From Sulfitobacter sp. DSM 110093 (GTDB lineage: Bacteria; Pseudomonadota; Alphaproteobacteria; Rhodobacterales; Rhodobacteraceae): a stretch of DNA of 64,000 nucleotides. The notes beneath the pieces were generated by a model that was not told the DNA's origin, made no database searches, and saw nothing but the letters and a program-made list of their open reading frames with translations. The stretch lies in the NCBI RefSeq assembly GCF_022788715.1, contig NZ_CP085167.1, positions 3,028,501 to 3,092,500 on the forward strand, read 5' to 3'. Position numbers and translations under genes: made by a program. How positions within the stretch are numbered: position 1 is the stretch's first letter; each line of letters starts with the position of its first letter. This document shows positions 37,298 through 47,267 of the stretch, one piece after another.

Positions 37298-38479
37298 ATG
37301 ATTGCCTGTTTCCGAGCCTTCCGCAAGAAGATGCACCTGCTATTGCTGCCTCTCTTTGCGGTCATTTTGGCAGCCTGTCAGCCCGTCGCCATGTCTGGCG
37401 CCAATTCGGGCGGCCCAAAGATTGATACATCTGCGCCCGTTCCCGTGGCGCTTTTGGTGCCGCGCGGCGGGTCCGCCAGCGACGAACTGCTGGCTACAAA
37501 CCTTGAAAACGCCGCACGCCTTGCGATGCGCGATCTTGATGGTGTCGAAATTGACCTGCGCGTCTACGGCACTGCTGGCAATGCGAGCAAAGCGGCCGCC
37601 GTTGCTGCGCAGGCTGTGAATGAAGGGGCCAAGATCATCCTTGGGCCGGTCTACGGCGAGGCGGCGAATGCGGCAGGCGTGGCTGTGGCCTCTTCTGGCG
37701 TCAACGTGATCTCGTTCTCGAACAATCCGACCATCGCGGGTGGCAACGTCTTTGTGCTTGGGCCAACCTTTGCCAACACTGCCAACCGTTTGGTGAGCTT
37801 TGCCAAGCGCAATGGCAAAGACAAAATGGTCATTCTGCATGGTCAAGATGTTGCCGGCCAACTGGGCCGTGATGCGATCATGCAGGCGATCAGTGCCAAT
37901 GGCGCGACGCTGGCCGGCACCGTTGATTACGCGCTTAGCCAAGAATCGGTTGTGGCTGCCGTGCCACGGGTCAAAGCAACGGTCGAAAGCAGCGGTGCGA
38001 ATGCTCTGTTTCTCACGACGTCCTCGGCAAGTGCTTTGCCGCTGTTCGCGGAGCTTCTCCCCGAAGCGGGTATTCAAACTGCGACCACACAATATGTGGG
38101 TCTAACCCGCTGGGATATCCCGCAGCAGACGCTGGACCTATCCGGTGTGCAGGGCGGATGGTTTGCTCTGCCTGATGCGGCCGCCAGCAGCGCCTTCTCC
38201 AACCGCTACAAGTCCGCCTATGGTAGCGAGCCACATCCGCTGGCTGGGCTTTCCTTTGACGGAATCGCGGCGGTCGGATCTTTGGTGAAGGGTGGTAAAT
38301 CCAATGCGCTTTCCGGTGCTTCACTGACCCAAGGAGCTGGGTTCCAAGGCGCCAGTGGCATCTTCCGCCTGCGCCGCGACGGCACCAATGAACGTGCCTT
38401 GGCCGTGGCCACCATCCGCAACAGCCGTGTCGTTGTGCTAGACCCGGCACCGCGTGGCTTTGGTGGGGCTGGTTTCTGA
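37298..38479 (+). CDS. LpoA-like penicillin-binding protein activator, lipoprotein
   Basis: The 393-residue protein starts at ATG 37298 after GGGGAG and has a lipoprotein signal with lipobox 'LAAC' (Cys27). The rest is a type 1 periplasmic-binding fold ('VALLVPRGG', 'ILGPVYGEAANAAG', 'VISFSNNP'). Such lipoproteins next to rsmI are annotated as penicillin-binding protein activators by relation to the C-terminal domain of E. coli LpoA. It would act at the periplasmic side of the outer membrane; the PBP partner is not known. Confidence 0.85.
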   Translation: MIACFRAFRKKMHLLLLPLFAVILAACQPVAMSGANSGGPKIDTSAPVPVALLVPRGGSASDELLATNLENAARLAMRDLDGVEIDLRVYGTAGNASKAAAVAAQAVNEGAKIILGPVYGEAANAAGVAVASSGVNVISFSNNPTIAGGNVFVLGPTFANTANRLVSFAKRNGKDKMVILHGQDVAGQLGRDAIMQAISANGATLAGTVDYALSQESVVAAVPRVKATVESSGANALFLTTSSASALPLFAELLPEAGIQTATTQYVGLTRWDIPQQTLDLSGVQGGWFALPDAAASSAFSNRYKSAYGSEPHPLAGLSFDGIAAVGSLVKGGKSNALSGASLTQGAGFQGASGIFRLRRDGTNERALAVATIRNSRVVVLDPAPRGFGGAGF

Positions 38480-41261
38480 ATTGGACCTGGCAAAACCGAC
38501 AACAACATCAGGCGCGCGTAGGCACCCGCGCCTGATTTGCGCGCCCGAACAAATCTTTGACGACGCGGCCATTTGGCAGGCGCTCTCGCAGCTTGATAGC
38601 ACGCTCGAAGGGGCCGCCCTGCGGGGCGAGATCGTTCCTCTGATCCGAGACGCACAAGGGGCAGGGCGCAAGGCCATCGCCATGAACTTTGCTGAATCGC
38701 CGTTTGACGCGCGGGCGATGACATCCTCCTACACCTATCTTACCGACCAATTGCTGCGCTGCGTTTTGCAGATCGCCACGCAAGTGCTGCATCCCAATCC
38801 GAACCCGACCGACGGCGAACGGCTCGCCATGATTGGCGTGGGCGGCTATGGCCGGGGTGAGATGGCACCACATTCCGACGTCGACCTGCTGTTCCTCATC
38901 CCCTACAAGGCCACCGCTTGGTCAGAGAGCGTCATTGAATCGATGCTCTATATCCTGTGGGATCTGAAACTGAAGGTCGGCCATGCCACCCGCACGATCG
39001 AAGACTGTCTGCGGCTTGGGGCCGATGATTACACCATTCAAACCGCGCTTTTGGAAAACCGCTTTATCGACGGCGATGCGCTCCTCGCCGAGGAGCTTTC
39101 GGAGCGGCTCAAGAATGACCTCTTCTCTGGTGCAGGGAAAGATTTCATCGAAGCTAAGCTTGAAGAGCGCGACAACCGCCACCTAAAACAGGGTGAGCGC
39201 TATGTGGTGGAGCCCAACGTCAAAGAAGGCAAAGGCGGGCTGCGCGACCTGCATTCACTGTTCTGGATCGCCAAGTTCATCCATGATGTCGACCGGGTTG
39301 CCGATCTGGTTGATTTGGGCGTTTTCCGTGCCGATGAATACGACACATTCCGCGATGCCGAGGCCTTTCTCTGGGCGGTGCGCGGGCACCTTCACCTGTT
39401 GGCAGGCCGTGCGACAGAGCAATTGACCTTCGACATGCAGGTGCAGGTCGCACAGGCGATGGGCTATCAAGACATCGGCGGGCGGCGCGGCGTCGAGATC
39501 TTTATGCAGGCCTATTTCCGGCATGCCACGGCGGTCGGCGATCTGACCCGTATTTTTGTCAGCGGGTTGGAAGCCTCACATATGAAGGCCGAACCGCTGC
39601 TTGAACGCATTTTTCGCCGCCGCCCGAAGATGCGCGAAGGGTTTCAAGTCGTGCACAACCGCATTGCGGTGAAGGATGACCACGAATTTTTGCAAGATAA
39701 ACTGAACCTGCTGCGCATCTTTGAAGAGGCGCTGCGCACGGGGATGTTAATCCACCCCGACGCCATGCGGTTGATCAAAGCCAACCTCGCGCTGATCGAC
39801 GACGACATGCGGCGCACCCCCGAAGCGCGGCGCATCTTCCTTGATCTGTTGCTCAAACACGGCAATCCCGAACGCGCCCTGCGGCGGATGAACGAATTGG
39901 GCGTCTTGGGCGCCTTCATCCCCGAGTTTGAGCCGATCGTCGCGATGATGCAGTTCAACATGTACCACTCCTATACGGTGGACGAACATATCATCCAATG
40001 TATCGCCAACCTCGCCCGGATCGAAAAAGGCGAGTTGGAGGAAGAGCTACCCGTCGCGTCCTCGATCCTTAAACGCGGGGTCAATCGCAAGGTGCTTTAT
40101 GTGGCGCTACTCCTGCATGACATCGGCAAAGGGCGGCCCGAGGATCACTCAATCATCGGGGCCAAACTCGCGCGGCGGATCGGCCCGCGGTTGGGCCTAA
40201 AGCGTGATGAGGTCGACACGGTAGAGTGGCTGGTACGCTATCACCTGCTGATGTCGGACATGGCGCAGAAACGTGACATTGCCGATCCGCGCACGGTGCG
40301 CGATTTTGCCAAGGCGGTGCAGACGGTCAAACGGCTCGACCTGCTTTGTGTGCTGACGGTCTGCGACATACGCGGCGTTGGGCCAAACACGTGGAACAAC
40401 TGGAAAGCGGTGCTGATCCGGGCGCTGTACCGTCAGACAGAGCGGGCGTTGGAAACCGGGCTTGAAGACCTCAACCGCGAAAATCGGGGGGCGGAGGCCA
40501 AGAAAGCCTTGCGGGCCGCGCTTTCCGAATGGCCCCGCAAGGTATTGCAGCAAGAAACGGCACGGCATTACCCGCCCTATTGGCAGGGCTTGCACGTCAC
40601 GGCACATGTTGCCTTTGCCGAACTGCTGCGCGGCATGGGCGACGACGACATCCGCATTGACCTGCACCCTGACGAAGACCGCGGCGCGACCCGTGCCAGC
40701 TTCGTCATGGCAGACCATCCGGGCATCTTTGCACGGCTTGCGGGCGCGCTCGCGCTGGTAGGGGCCAATGTCGTCGACGCGCGCAGCTATACCACCAAAG
40801 ACGGCTTCGTGACCGATGCTTTCTGGATACAAGATAGCGAAGGCAACGCTTATGAAGCCTCGCGCCTGCCCCGCCTGCGCGACACAATTGAAAAGACCCT
40901 GCGGGGGGAGATCGTCGCACGTGATGCGTTGAAGTCCCGCGATAAGGTCAAGAAGCGTGAACGCGCTTTCAAGGTGCCAACGCATATCACCTTCGACAAT
41001 GAAGGGTCCGAAATCTATACGATCATTGAGGTCGACACCCGTGATCGCCCCGGCCTGTTGTATGATCTGACGCGCACCCTGGCTGCCTCAAACGTCTATA
41101 TCGCGAATGCGGTGATCGCGACCTATGGCGAACAGGTGGTCGATACCTTCTACGTCAAAGACATGTTCGGCCTGAAATACTATACCGAAGCCAAACAGCG
41201 CACCCTAGAGAAACGCCTGCGCGAAGCGATTGCCGCCGGGGTTCAGCGGGCCGAGGGGTAA
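38454..41261 (+). CDS. glnD: bifunctional [protein-PII] uridylyltransferase / uridylyl-removing enzyme
   Basis: A protein of about 930 residues. GTG 38454 overlaps the lipoprotein gene by 26 bases; TTG 38481, just after that stop, is an equally plausible start. GlnD senses glutamine and adds or removes UMP on PII proteins, setting nitrogen metabolism. Domains in order: nucleotidyltransferase (GGYGR at 130-134, SDVD at 141-144), HD hydrolase (H555-D556 in 'LLLHDIGKG') and two C-terminal ACT domains ('ADHPGIFARLAGALAL', 'DRPGLLYDLTRTLAAS') that bind glutamine. All key residues seen are intact. Confidence 0.95.
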   Translation: MALVGLVSELDLAKPTTTSGARRHPRLICAPEQIFDDAAIWQALSQLDSTLEGAALRGEIVPLIRDAQGAGRKAIAMNFAESPFDARAMTSSYTYLTDQLLRCVLQIATQVLHPNPNPTDGERLAMIGVGGYGRGEMAPHSDVDLLFLIPYKATAWSESVIESMLYILWDLKLKVGHATRTIEDCLRLGADDYTIQTALLENRFIDGDALLAEELSERLKNDLFSGAGKDFIEAKLEERDNRHLKQGERYVVEPNVKEGKGGLRDLHSLFWIAKFIHDVDRVADLVDLGVFRADEYDTFRDAEAFLWAVRGHLHLLAGRATEQLTFDMQVQVAQAMGYQDIGGRRGVEIFMQAYFRHATAVGDLTRIFVSGLEASHMKAEPLLERIFRRRPKMREGFQVVHNRIAVKDDHEFLQDKLNLLRIFEEALRTGMLIHPDAMRLIKANLALIDDDMRRTPEARRIFLDLLLKHGNPERALRRMNELGVLGAFIPEFEPIVAMMQFNMYHSYTVDEHIIQCIANLARIEKGELEEELPVASSILKRGVNRKVLYVALLLHDIGKGRPEDHSIIGAKLARRIGPRLGLKRDEVDTVEWLVRYHLLMSDMAQKRDIADPRTVRDFAKAVQTVKRLDLLCVLTVCDIRGVGPNTWNNWKAVLIRALYRQTERALETGLEDLNRENRGAEAKKALRAALSEWPRKVLQQETARHYPPYWQGLHVTAHVAFAELLRGMGDDDIRIDLHPDEDRGATRASFVMADHPGIFARLAGALALVGANVVDARSYTTKDGFVTDAFWIQDSEGNAYEASRLPRLRDTIEKTLRGEIVARDALKSRDKVKKRERAFKVPTHITFDNEGSEIYTIIEVDTRDRPGLLYDLTRTLAASNVYIANAVIATYGEQVVDTFYVKDMFGLKYYTEAKQRTLEKRLREAIAAGVQRAEG

Positions 41262-41388
41262 GTTCCTTCGGCCTTGGCCAACCGGCAGATTCTTGCCAAT
41301 CGGCATTTCCGCGCTTTGCTTTTGACGTCGGATCCTCAAAATCCCAAGCAACCCGGCACCAGCGCGGGATTCCATGAATGAGGGACAT

Positions 41389-41940
41389 ATGAGCGTCACA
41401 CGCGCCGCACTGCCGAACCGAGGCCTTATGGCCCTCTGCGCCACTCTTTTGCTAACAGCAGCCTGTGCTAAAGCGCCTGATGTCCCTGAAAGTTTTGACT
41501 TTGGCGGCCTGAACCCCGAGCGTCACTTTATGGCCGTCCAGACCGCAAAGGACATGCGCGCTAAGGGCCAACGTGTTTGGTGTGTGCCCTTTGCCCGCAA
41601 TGTCAGCGGCATTCAGATTCGCGGCAACGCAGAGACATGGTGGGGCAAAGCCAAAGGGCTTTATCCGCGGGGCAATGATCCTGTCGTCGGTGCCGTGATG
41701 GCTTTTAGCGCCACCGGGTCGATGCCAATGGGGCATATCGCTGTGGTTTCCGATGTGGTCTCGCCGCGCGAGATTCGGGTAGATCACGCCAATTGGAAGC
41801 GCAACGAAGTCTCGCTCAAGATGGCAGTGATCGACGTATCAAAAAGCAATGACTGGTCCTCCGTGCGATTGGAAAGCCAGCCGGGCGCCTTTGGCAGCAC
41901 CTATCCCATAAATGGCTTCATCTACCCCACCGGTGGATAA
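41389..41940 (+). CDS. CHAP-domain-like lipoprotein
   Basis: ATG 41389 gives 183 residues; ATG 41374 would add five. The N-terminus is a lipoprotein signal with 'TAAC' (Cys26). The body looks like a CHAP amidase/peptidase: 'RVWCVPFARNVSG' has Cys65 as nucleophile and 'PMGHIAVVSDV' has His116, with 'NAETWWGKA' between them. CHAP enzymes cut peptidoglycan peptides or amides. It sits between glnD and murJ. An envelope-maintenance role is inference. Confidence 0.75.
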   Translation: MSVTRAALPNRGLMALCATLLLTAACAKAPDVPESFDFGGLNPERHFMAVQTAKDMRAKGQRVWCVPFARNVSGIQIRGNAETWWGKAKGLYPRGNDPVVGAVMAFSATGSMPMGHIAVVSDVVSPREIRVDHANWKRNEVSLKMAVIDVSKSNDWSSVRLESQPGAFGSTYPINGFIYPTGG

Positions 41941-42050
41941 GCGCCGCACCGCCAAAGCAGGTTGAGTGGGCTTTGGGGGCCATTCACTCCGATTGCACAG
42001 GTTGAGCACCCGCGCTAGGGATCACCCCAGCGCAACTTAAGGCTCCCCCG

Positions 42051-43592
42051 ATGAAACCTATACGTCTTATGTCCGGCTTTTTTACCGTCGGTGTCTGGAC
42101 TTTGCTCAGCCGCGTGCTTGGCTTCATGCGCGAAGTGCTGCTGTTGTCGCTGATCGGCCCCGGCCCAGTGATGGATGCTTTTGTTGCGGCGTTCCGCCTG
42201 CCCAATATGTTCCGCCGCTTCTTTGCCGAAGGCGCGTTTAACGCGGCCTTCGTCCCGATGTTCGCCAAAAAGCTTGAGGGCGAGGAAGGCGCCGGCGCCT
42301 TTGCCCGCGATGCTTTTAACGGGCTGGCGCTGGTCGTATTGGCGCTGACAGCCTTGGGCATGATCTTTATGCCCGGTCTGGTCTGGCTGACTGCCGAAGG
42401 GTTCAGCGGCGATGCGCGCTTTGACCTCACAGTGGGCTTTGGCCGCATCACTTTCCCCTATATCCTGTGCATGTCGCTAGCGGCGCTGTTTTCGGGCATT
42501 CTGAACGCCACGGGACGCTTTGCCGTCGCGGCCGCCGCGCCTGTTTTGTTGAACATTTTTGTCATCGCCGCGATGACCTTTGCCACCCTCACTGGGGGTG
42601 AAGTGGCGCTTTGGCTGGTCTGGTCGATCCCGCTGGCAGGTGTGGCGCAATTGGCACTGACGTGGCGCGCGGCAGCGCAAGCTGGCTTTGCGCTGCGCCC
42701 CTCGCGGCCCCGCTGGACCCCCGACATGCGCGCGATGATCGTGATCGCCCTGCCCGCCGCGCTTGCCTCTGGTGTCATGCAGATCAACCTTGTGGTGGGC
42801 CAACTGGTTGCCAGCCAATATGACAAAGCCGTTTCATGGCTTTTTGCCGCGGACCGCCTGTATCAATTGCCGCTGGGCGTTGTCGGCATCGCCGTGGGCA
42901 TCGTGCTGCTGCCCGACCTCTCGCGTCGTCTGCGCGCGGGCGACAACGATGGTGCGCAAACCGCGCTGAGCCGCGCAGCAGAAATCTCCCTCGCGCTGAC
43001 CATCCCCTCGGCTGTGGCGCTGATCGTAATTCCCTTCGCATTGGTAACCGTGCTTTTTGAGCGAGGCGCATCAAGCGTGGACGACACTGCCGCCATTGCG
43101 ACTGCGGTCATGATCTACGGCCTCGGCCTGCCCGCCTTTGTCTTGCAAAAAATCCTGCAACCGGTCTATTTCGCCCGCGAAGACACCCACCGTCCCTTCC
43201 GCTTCGCCGTGGTTGCCATGGTGGTGAACGCCGCACTTGCCGTAGGGTTGGCCCCTTGGGTTGGCTGGCTTGCCCCCGCCATTGCCGCGACACTCGCTGG
43301 CTGGACAATGTTCGCTTGCCTTGCCATCGGCGCGCGGCGCTATGGCGCGGCGGCTAAATTCGATGCGCGTTTCCACAAACGCATCTGGCGCATCCTTATC
43401 GCCTCTGCGGCGATGGGCGTCGCCCTTTGGCTGGGCAACGCGGCACTTCAACCGATGCTGGGCCTGCCATGGTGGCGCGGCCTGGCACTGGTGCTGCTGC
43501 TTGTGATTGCCGCGATCAGCTACTTCGGCATTGGCCAGTTGATCGGCGCCTTCCGTCTGTCCGAGTTCAAAGGTGCAATGCGGCGCGGTTAA
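42051..43592 (+). CDS. murJ: lipid II flippase MurJ
   Basis: The 513-residue MOP-superfamily protein has about 14 membrane helices and starts at ATG 42051 after AAGG. MurJ moves lipid II to the periplasmic face for wall synthesis. Family stretches are 'LSRVLGFMREVLLLSLIGPG', 'MDAFVAAFRLPNMFRRFFAE' and 'GAFNAAFVPMF'. It converges on the rhomboid-like gene with shared TTAA stop bases. Confidence 0.95.
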   Translation: MKPIRLMSGFFTVGVWTLLSRVLGFMREVLLLSLIGPGPVMDAFVAAFRLPNMFRRFFAEGAFNAAFVPMFAKKLEGEEGAGAFARDAFNGLALVVLALTALGMIFMPGLVWLTAEGFSGDARFDLTVGFGRITFPYILCMSLAALFSGILNATGRFAVAAAAPVLLNIFVIAAMTFATLTGGEVALWLVWSIPLAGVAQLALTWRAAAQAGFALRPSRPRWTPDMRAMIVIALPAALASGVMQINLVVGQLVASQYDKAVSWLFAADRLYQLPLGVVGIAVGIVLLPDLSRRLRAGDNDGAQTALSRAAEISLALTIPSAVALIVIPFALVTVLFERGASSVDDTAAIATAVMIYGLGLPAFVLQKILQPVYFAREDTHRPFRFAVVAMVVNAALAVGLAPWVGWLAPAIAATLAGWTMFACLAIGARRYGAAAKFDARFHKRIWRILIASAAMGVALWLGNAALQPMLGLPWWRGLALVLLLVIAAISYFGIGQLIGAFRLSEFKGAMRRG

Positions 43593-44275
43593 CGCTGCTG
43601 CAGCCGCGCCCTCAGTCGCGCCCATTCTCCGGGCGCGACCAGAAAGCTGAGACCAAAGCCACAAAAGAACCCAGCAAGTTCCGCAACCCACAACAAGCCA
43701 GTCTCAAAAAAGATGCCCCAAAACAGCTGTAGCCCCATTAATAGCGCAATCAGCGTGAACGCCTGATACTGCGGCCCGCCTGAGCCAAGCAGCCGCCGCC
43801 ACATCACAAAACTATAGCCCCCGATCAGCCCGTAGACACTGGGATAAGACCCAGCCAGCCAAACCGGATCGTTCAACAACGCCCCATAGACCAATGCACC
43901 ACCGATGCCCGACACGACAAAAATAACGACAAATGCCAACTGCCCCATCGCTTCGGCCACCAGTTTCCCCAAGGCCAACAGCAACACCACGGCAAAGATT
44001 GCATGGGTAAAGCCCAAATGGATAAACGGATAGGTCACGAAACGCCAAAGATGCTCAATCGGGAACTGCCCCGCGCCGATCATCGCGTCAAAGATCAGCC
44101 CCGAAAACCCATAGTCGCGCACCAGCCCAAGCCGCCAGCCTACGGCACCGGGGCCGCCGACCAGCCCAGCTTCGGCCAGCGATAGCACCCCCTCGACCCC
44201 GGCGATGGCCAGAAACAACACAACAACTGCCGGCGGCAGTGGGTTCACGGGGGGCTGAAGATCAGGGTCTTGCAT
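43589..44275 (-). CDS. rhomboid-like membrane protein, catalytic His apparently absent
   Basis: ATG 44275 after AAGGAG gives 228 residues with about six helices. The rhomboid core is recognisable: 'WRFVTYPFIHLGFTHAIFA', a serine in 'YPSVYGLIGG' at the GxSG position, and a final helix 'VAELAGFFCGFG'. Active rhomboids have His in that last helix (AHLGG type); here Glu stands at the position I would align. It may be an inactive rhomboid or have a different dyad. Confidence 0.75.
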   Translation of the reverse strand: MQDPDLQPPVNPLPPAVVVLFLAIAGVEGVLSLAEAGLVGGPGAVGWRLGLVRDYGFSGLIFDAMIGAGQFPIEHLWRFVTYPFIHLGFTHAIFAVVLLLALGKLVAEAMGQLAFVVIFVVSGIGGALVYGALLNDPVWLAGSYPSVYGLIGGYSFVMWRRLLGSGGPQYQAFTLIALLMGLQLFWGIFFETGLLWVAELAGFFCGFGLSFLVAPGEWARLRARLQQR

Positions 44276-44349
44276 GGGCGCTCCTTGACGGGGTTCGCGG
44301 CCAGAAGTAAGCCTGCCGCGCAAGACTTTCCAGCCCAGAGGTGCGTCCT

Positions 44350-45366
44350 ATGTCCGAGACCCAATTCACCCCGCGCGTGTTTTCCGGCATTCAGCCCTCG
44401 GGCGACCTGCATCTGGGCAATTATCTGGGTGCACTAAAACGCTTTGCCGATGCGCAAGACCAAGGCGTTCAGTCCATCTACTGTATGGTCGATCTGCACG
44501 CGATCACCGTCCCGCAGAAACCCGAAGACCTCAAGCGCAGCACCCGCGAACTTTGCGCTGGCTTCATTGCTTCTGGCATCGACCCGGAAAAATCCATCCT
44601 AATCAACCAAAGCCAAGTGCCTGAACACGCGCAGCTGGCTTGGGTGTTCAACTGTGTGGCCCGCATGGGCTGGATGGGCCGGATGACCCAGTGGAAGGAC
44701 AAGGCAGGCAAAAATGCCGAAGCCGCCTCGCTGGGCCTGTTTGCCTATCCTGCGCTGATGGCTGCCGACATTCTGATCTACCACGCCACCCATGTACCTG
44801 TGGGCGAAGACCAAAAGCAGCACCTTGAATTGACGCGCGACATCGCCGCGAAGTTCAACCATGACTACGGCGTCGATTTCTTCCCGCTGGTTGAACCGGT
44901 CATCGAAGGGGCAGCAACCCGCGTCATGTCCTTGCGCGACGGCACCAAGAAAATGTCGAAATCCGATCCCTCCCCCGCCAGCCGCATCAACCTGACCGAC
45001 GATGCCGATACGATCGCCAAGAAGTTCCGCAAGGCCAAGACCGACCCAGATGCCCTGCCGTCCGAGGCCGAAGGCCTGAAAGACCGCCCCGAGGCGCGCA
45101 ATCTTGTGAACATCTACGCCGCACTCAGCGATCAAACTATCGATCAAGTCTTGACCGAGGTGGGCGGCCAACAGTTCGGCACTTTCAAACCCGCGCTGGC
45201 CGAACTTGCCGTGTCCAAGATGGGCCCGATCACCGCAGAGATGCAGCGCCTGATGGCCGACACGAGCGAAATCGACCGCATCTTGGCCCGTGGCGCCGAA
45301 CAAGCCCGCGAAATCACCGCGCCGATCCTCAAACGCACTTATGAAATCATCGGCATGGTCGGCTAA
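44350..45366 (+). CDS. trpS: tryptophanyl-tRNA synthetase
   Basis: ATG 44350, after AGAGG, gives 338 residues. The class I signatures are '[13 protein letters not shown]' (HIGH type, near residue 20) and K201-M-S-K-S205. 'MVDLHAITV' and '[13 protein letters not shown]' are typical of TrpRS. It charges tRNA-Trp in the cytoplasm. The gene stands alone, divergent from the rhomboid-like gene. Confidence 0.97.
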   Translation: MSETQFTPRVFSGIQPSGDLHLGNYLGALKRFADAQDQGVQSIYCMVDLHAITVPQKPEDLKRSTRELCAGFIASGIDPEKSILINQSQVPEHAQLAWVFNCVARMGWMGRMTQWKDKAGKNAEAASLGLFAYPALMAADILIYHATHVPVGEDQKQHLELTRDIAAKFNHDYGVDFFPLVEPVIEGAATRVMSLRDGTKKMSKSDPSPASRINLTDDADTIAKKFRKAKTDPDALPSEAEGLKDRPEARNLVNIYAALSDQTIDQVLTEVGGQQFGTFKPALAELAVSKMGPITAEMQRLMADTSEIDRILARGAEQAREITAPILKRTYEIIGMVG

Positions 45367-45380
45367 CCGGCCGCCGATAC

Positions 45381-45405
45381 CTAGCGTCTTTCCCCAAGGC
45401 GCTAG
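45381..45405 (+). terminator. hairpin after trpS
   Basis: CTAGCGTCTT and AAGGCGCTAG form a 10-bp stem (one G-T pair) with a TCCCC loop, 14 bases after the trpS stop. No T-run follows, so it is a weak intrinsic terminator at best. Confidence 0.45.
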
Positions 45406-45450
45406 GCTCGCGCCCAGAGCTAAGCGGTCAAACCACGCGCCCCTCCCCCC

Positions 45451-45472
45451 TTCATCCTTTTCCAAATACCGC
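45451..45472. repeat. second copy of the intergenic motif
   Basis: TTCATCCTTTTCCAAATACC at 45451-45470 differs in one base from the copy at 7399-7418. Both lie downstream of a gene in non-coding DNA. Confidence 0.5.
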
Positions 45473-45578
45473 ATCCCGCCGCTGTCCCAAAACGACCGCG
45501 CGCGTTCACCCCCATCCGCCCATGGACAAACCCGCCGCCCTGCGCCAACTTCCCCGCAACAATAAAGGGGATCACAGC

Positions 45579-46685
45579 ATGACAACGGGCTTTTTCTGGG
45601 ATGAACGCTGCTTTTGGCACGCGGGCGGGAACTACGCATTTACCATGCCGGTGGGCGGGTTGGTGCAGCCCTTGGCCGCTGGCGGTCTTCCCGAGAATCC
45701 TGAGACAAAGCGGCGGATGAAGAACCTCATGGAGGTAACGGGCCTGTTTGCAGAACTCGACACCCGCAGCGCCGCCCCGGCAAGCCGCGAGGCGCTGGCA
45801 CGGGTGCATCCGGAAACTTACCTTGGAGAATTCAAGCGCCTCTCTGACGCGGGGGGCGGGGAATTGGGCCATGCGGTCCCCTTCGCCCGCGGCGGCTATG
45901 AACTGGCCGCGTTGTCTGCCGGGCTGGCCGTCGCCGCGGTGGATGCCGTGGCACGCGGCGATCTCGACAATGCCTATGCGCTCAGCCGCCCGCCGGGGCA
46001 TCACTGCCTGCCAGATTTGCCCAACGGGTTCTGCTTGTTGGCCAATATCGCCATCGCCATTGAGGCCGCACAGGCCAAGGGGCTGGCCAAGCGCGTCGTC
46101 GTGCTGGACTGGGACGTGCACCACGGCAATGGCACCGAGGCGATCTATTATGATCGCGATGACGTGCTGACGATCTCTCTGCACCAAGAGGGGAATTACC
46201 CCATCGACACGGGCGCGCTGGCAGATCGCGGGCGCGGTGCTGGCGAAGGCCATAACATCAACCTGCCGATGCACGCGGGCTCAGGCCACACCGCGTACCT
46301 ACATGCGATGGACCGCGTGGTGATCCCCGCGATCGAGGCCTTCGCCCCCGACATGATTATCGTCGCCTGCGGCTATGACGCAGCAATTGTCGATCCGCTG
46401 GCGCGGATGCAGGCCACCGCCGACACCTTTGCCGAGATGACCAAGCGCATTCGCGACACCGCTGAAAATGTCTGTGACGGCAAGCTGGTGCTGGTGCATG
46501 AGGGCGGCTATTCCGAGGCCTATGTCCCCTTCTGTGGCCATGCCACGATTGCCGCGCTCAGCGGCAGCAAGATCGACGCGCCCGATCCAATGGCCCGCGC
46601 CCTGCATGCCCGCCAACCCTCGCCTGCCTTTGACGCCTTCCTGCGCCAGTCGATTGACGATATGGCGCGGGAACTGGACCTGTAA
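45579..46685 (+). CDS. histone deacetylase-family amidohydrolase
   Basis: ATG 45579 after AAGGGG gives 368 residues. The zinc-dependent deacetylase fold is complete: catalytic pair H141-H142 ('RPPGHHCLPDLPNGFC'), zinc ligands D179 and H181 ('LDWDVHHGNGTEAIYY') and D267 ('CGYDA'). Bacterial members act on acetylpolyamines, acetylated enzymes or small amides; the substrate here is unknown. The next gene begins nine bases later, so they are probably co-transcribed. Confidence 0.92.
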   Translation: MTTGFFWDERCFWHAGGNYAFTMPVGGLVQPLAAGGLPENPETKRRMKNLMEVTGLFAELDTRSAAPASREALARVHPETYLGEFKRLSDAGGGELGHAVPFARGGYELAALSAGLAVAAVDAVARGDLDNAYALSRPPGHHCLPDLPNGFCLLANIAIAIEAAQAKGLAKRVVVLDWDVHHGNGTEAIYYDRDDVLTISLHQEGNYPIDTGALADRGRGAGEGHNINLPMHAGSGHTAYLHAMDRVVIPAIEAFAPDMIIVACGYDAAIVDPLARMQATADTFAEMTKRIRDTAENVCDGKLVLVHEGGYSEAYVPFCGHATIAALSGSKIDAPDPMARALHARQPSPAFDAFLRQSIDDMARELDL

Positions 46686-46694
46686 GAGACCGCA

Positions 46695-47267
46695 ATGCCG
46701 ACACCTGATCCCGCCGCCCTCGCCTTTCTGCAAAACCGCCGTTCGCGCCCGGCCAAGACGCTTGGGCTGCCGGTGCCCGATGCCGAGGCCCTGCGCCCGC
46801 TTCTGACCGCCGCCGCCCGCACGCCGGATCACGGCAAGCTGGAGCCGTGGCGCTTTGTCGTCATCGACCGCGCGGCAATGGCGCGATTGGCCGAAGTGGC
46901 TGAGCAACGTGGCGTGGCTCTTGGCCTTGCGCCTGAGGACATCGCCAAGGGGCGCGGCCAGTTCGATCAAGGCAACCTCGCTGTGGCGGTGATTGAGGTG
47001 CAAAAGCCTTCACCCAAGATCCCACCACTAGAGCAGACCTACTCCGCCGGGGCCGTCTGCCTTGCGCTGCTCAACGCCGCCCTCGCCGCGGGTTGGGGCG
47101 CGAATTGGCTCAGCGGGTGGGCTAGCCACGACCGGGGATTCATGGAGGAAGGCCTTGCCCTCGCCCCGCATGAGCGCATCGCGGGGATCATCCATATCGG
47201 CACCGAAACCGCCGCCCCACCAGAACGCCCGCGTCCTGACATCGACGAGATCACGACATGGCTGTAA
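46695..47267 (+). CDS. nitroreductase-family FMN oxidoreductase (YdjA-like)
   Basis: The 190-residue protein belongs to the small YdjA branch of nitroreductases: 'FLQNRRSRPAKTLG' carries the FMN-phosphate arginines, and 'RTPDHGKLEPWRFVVID' and 'GWGANWLSGW' are family patterns. It would reduce nitro or quinone-type compounds with NAD(P)H; the physiological substrate is unknown. It overlaps the next gene by ten bases. Confidence 0.88.
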   Translation: MPTPDPAALAFLQNRRSRPAKTLGLPVPDAEALRPLLTAAARTPDHGKLEPWRFVVIDRAAMARLAEVAEQRGVALGLAPEDIAKGRGQFDQGNLAVAVIEVQKPSPKIPPLEQTYSAGAVCLALLNAALAAGWGANWLSGWASHDRGFMEEGLALAPHERIAGIIHIGTETAAPPERPRPDIDEITTWL

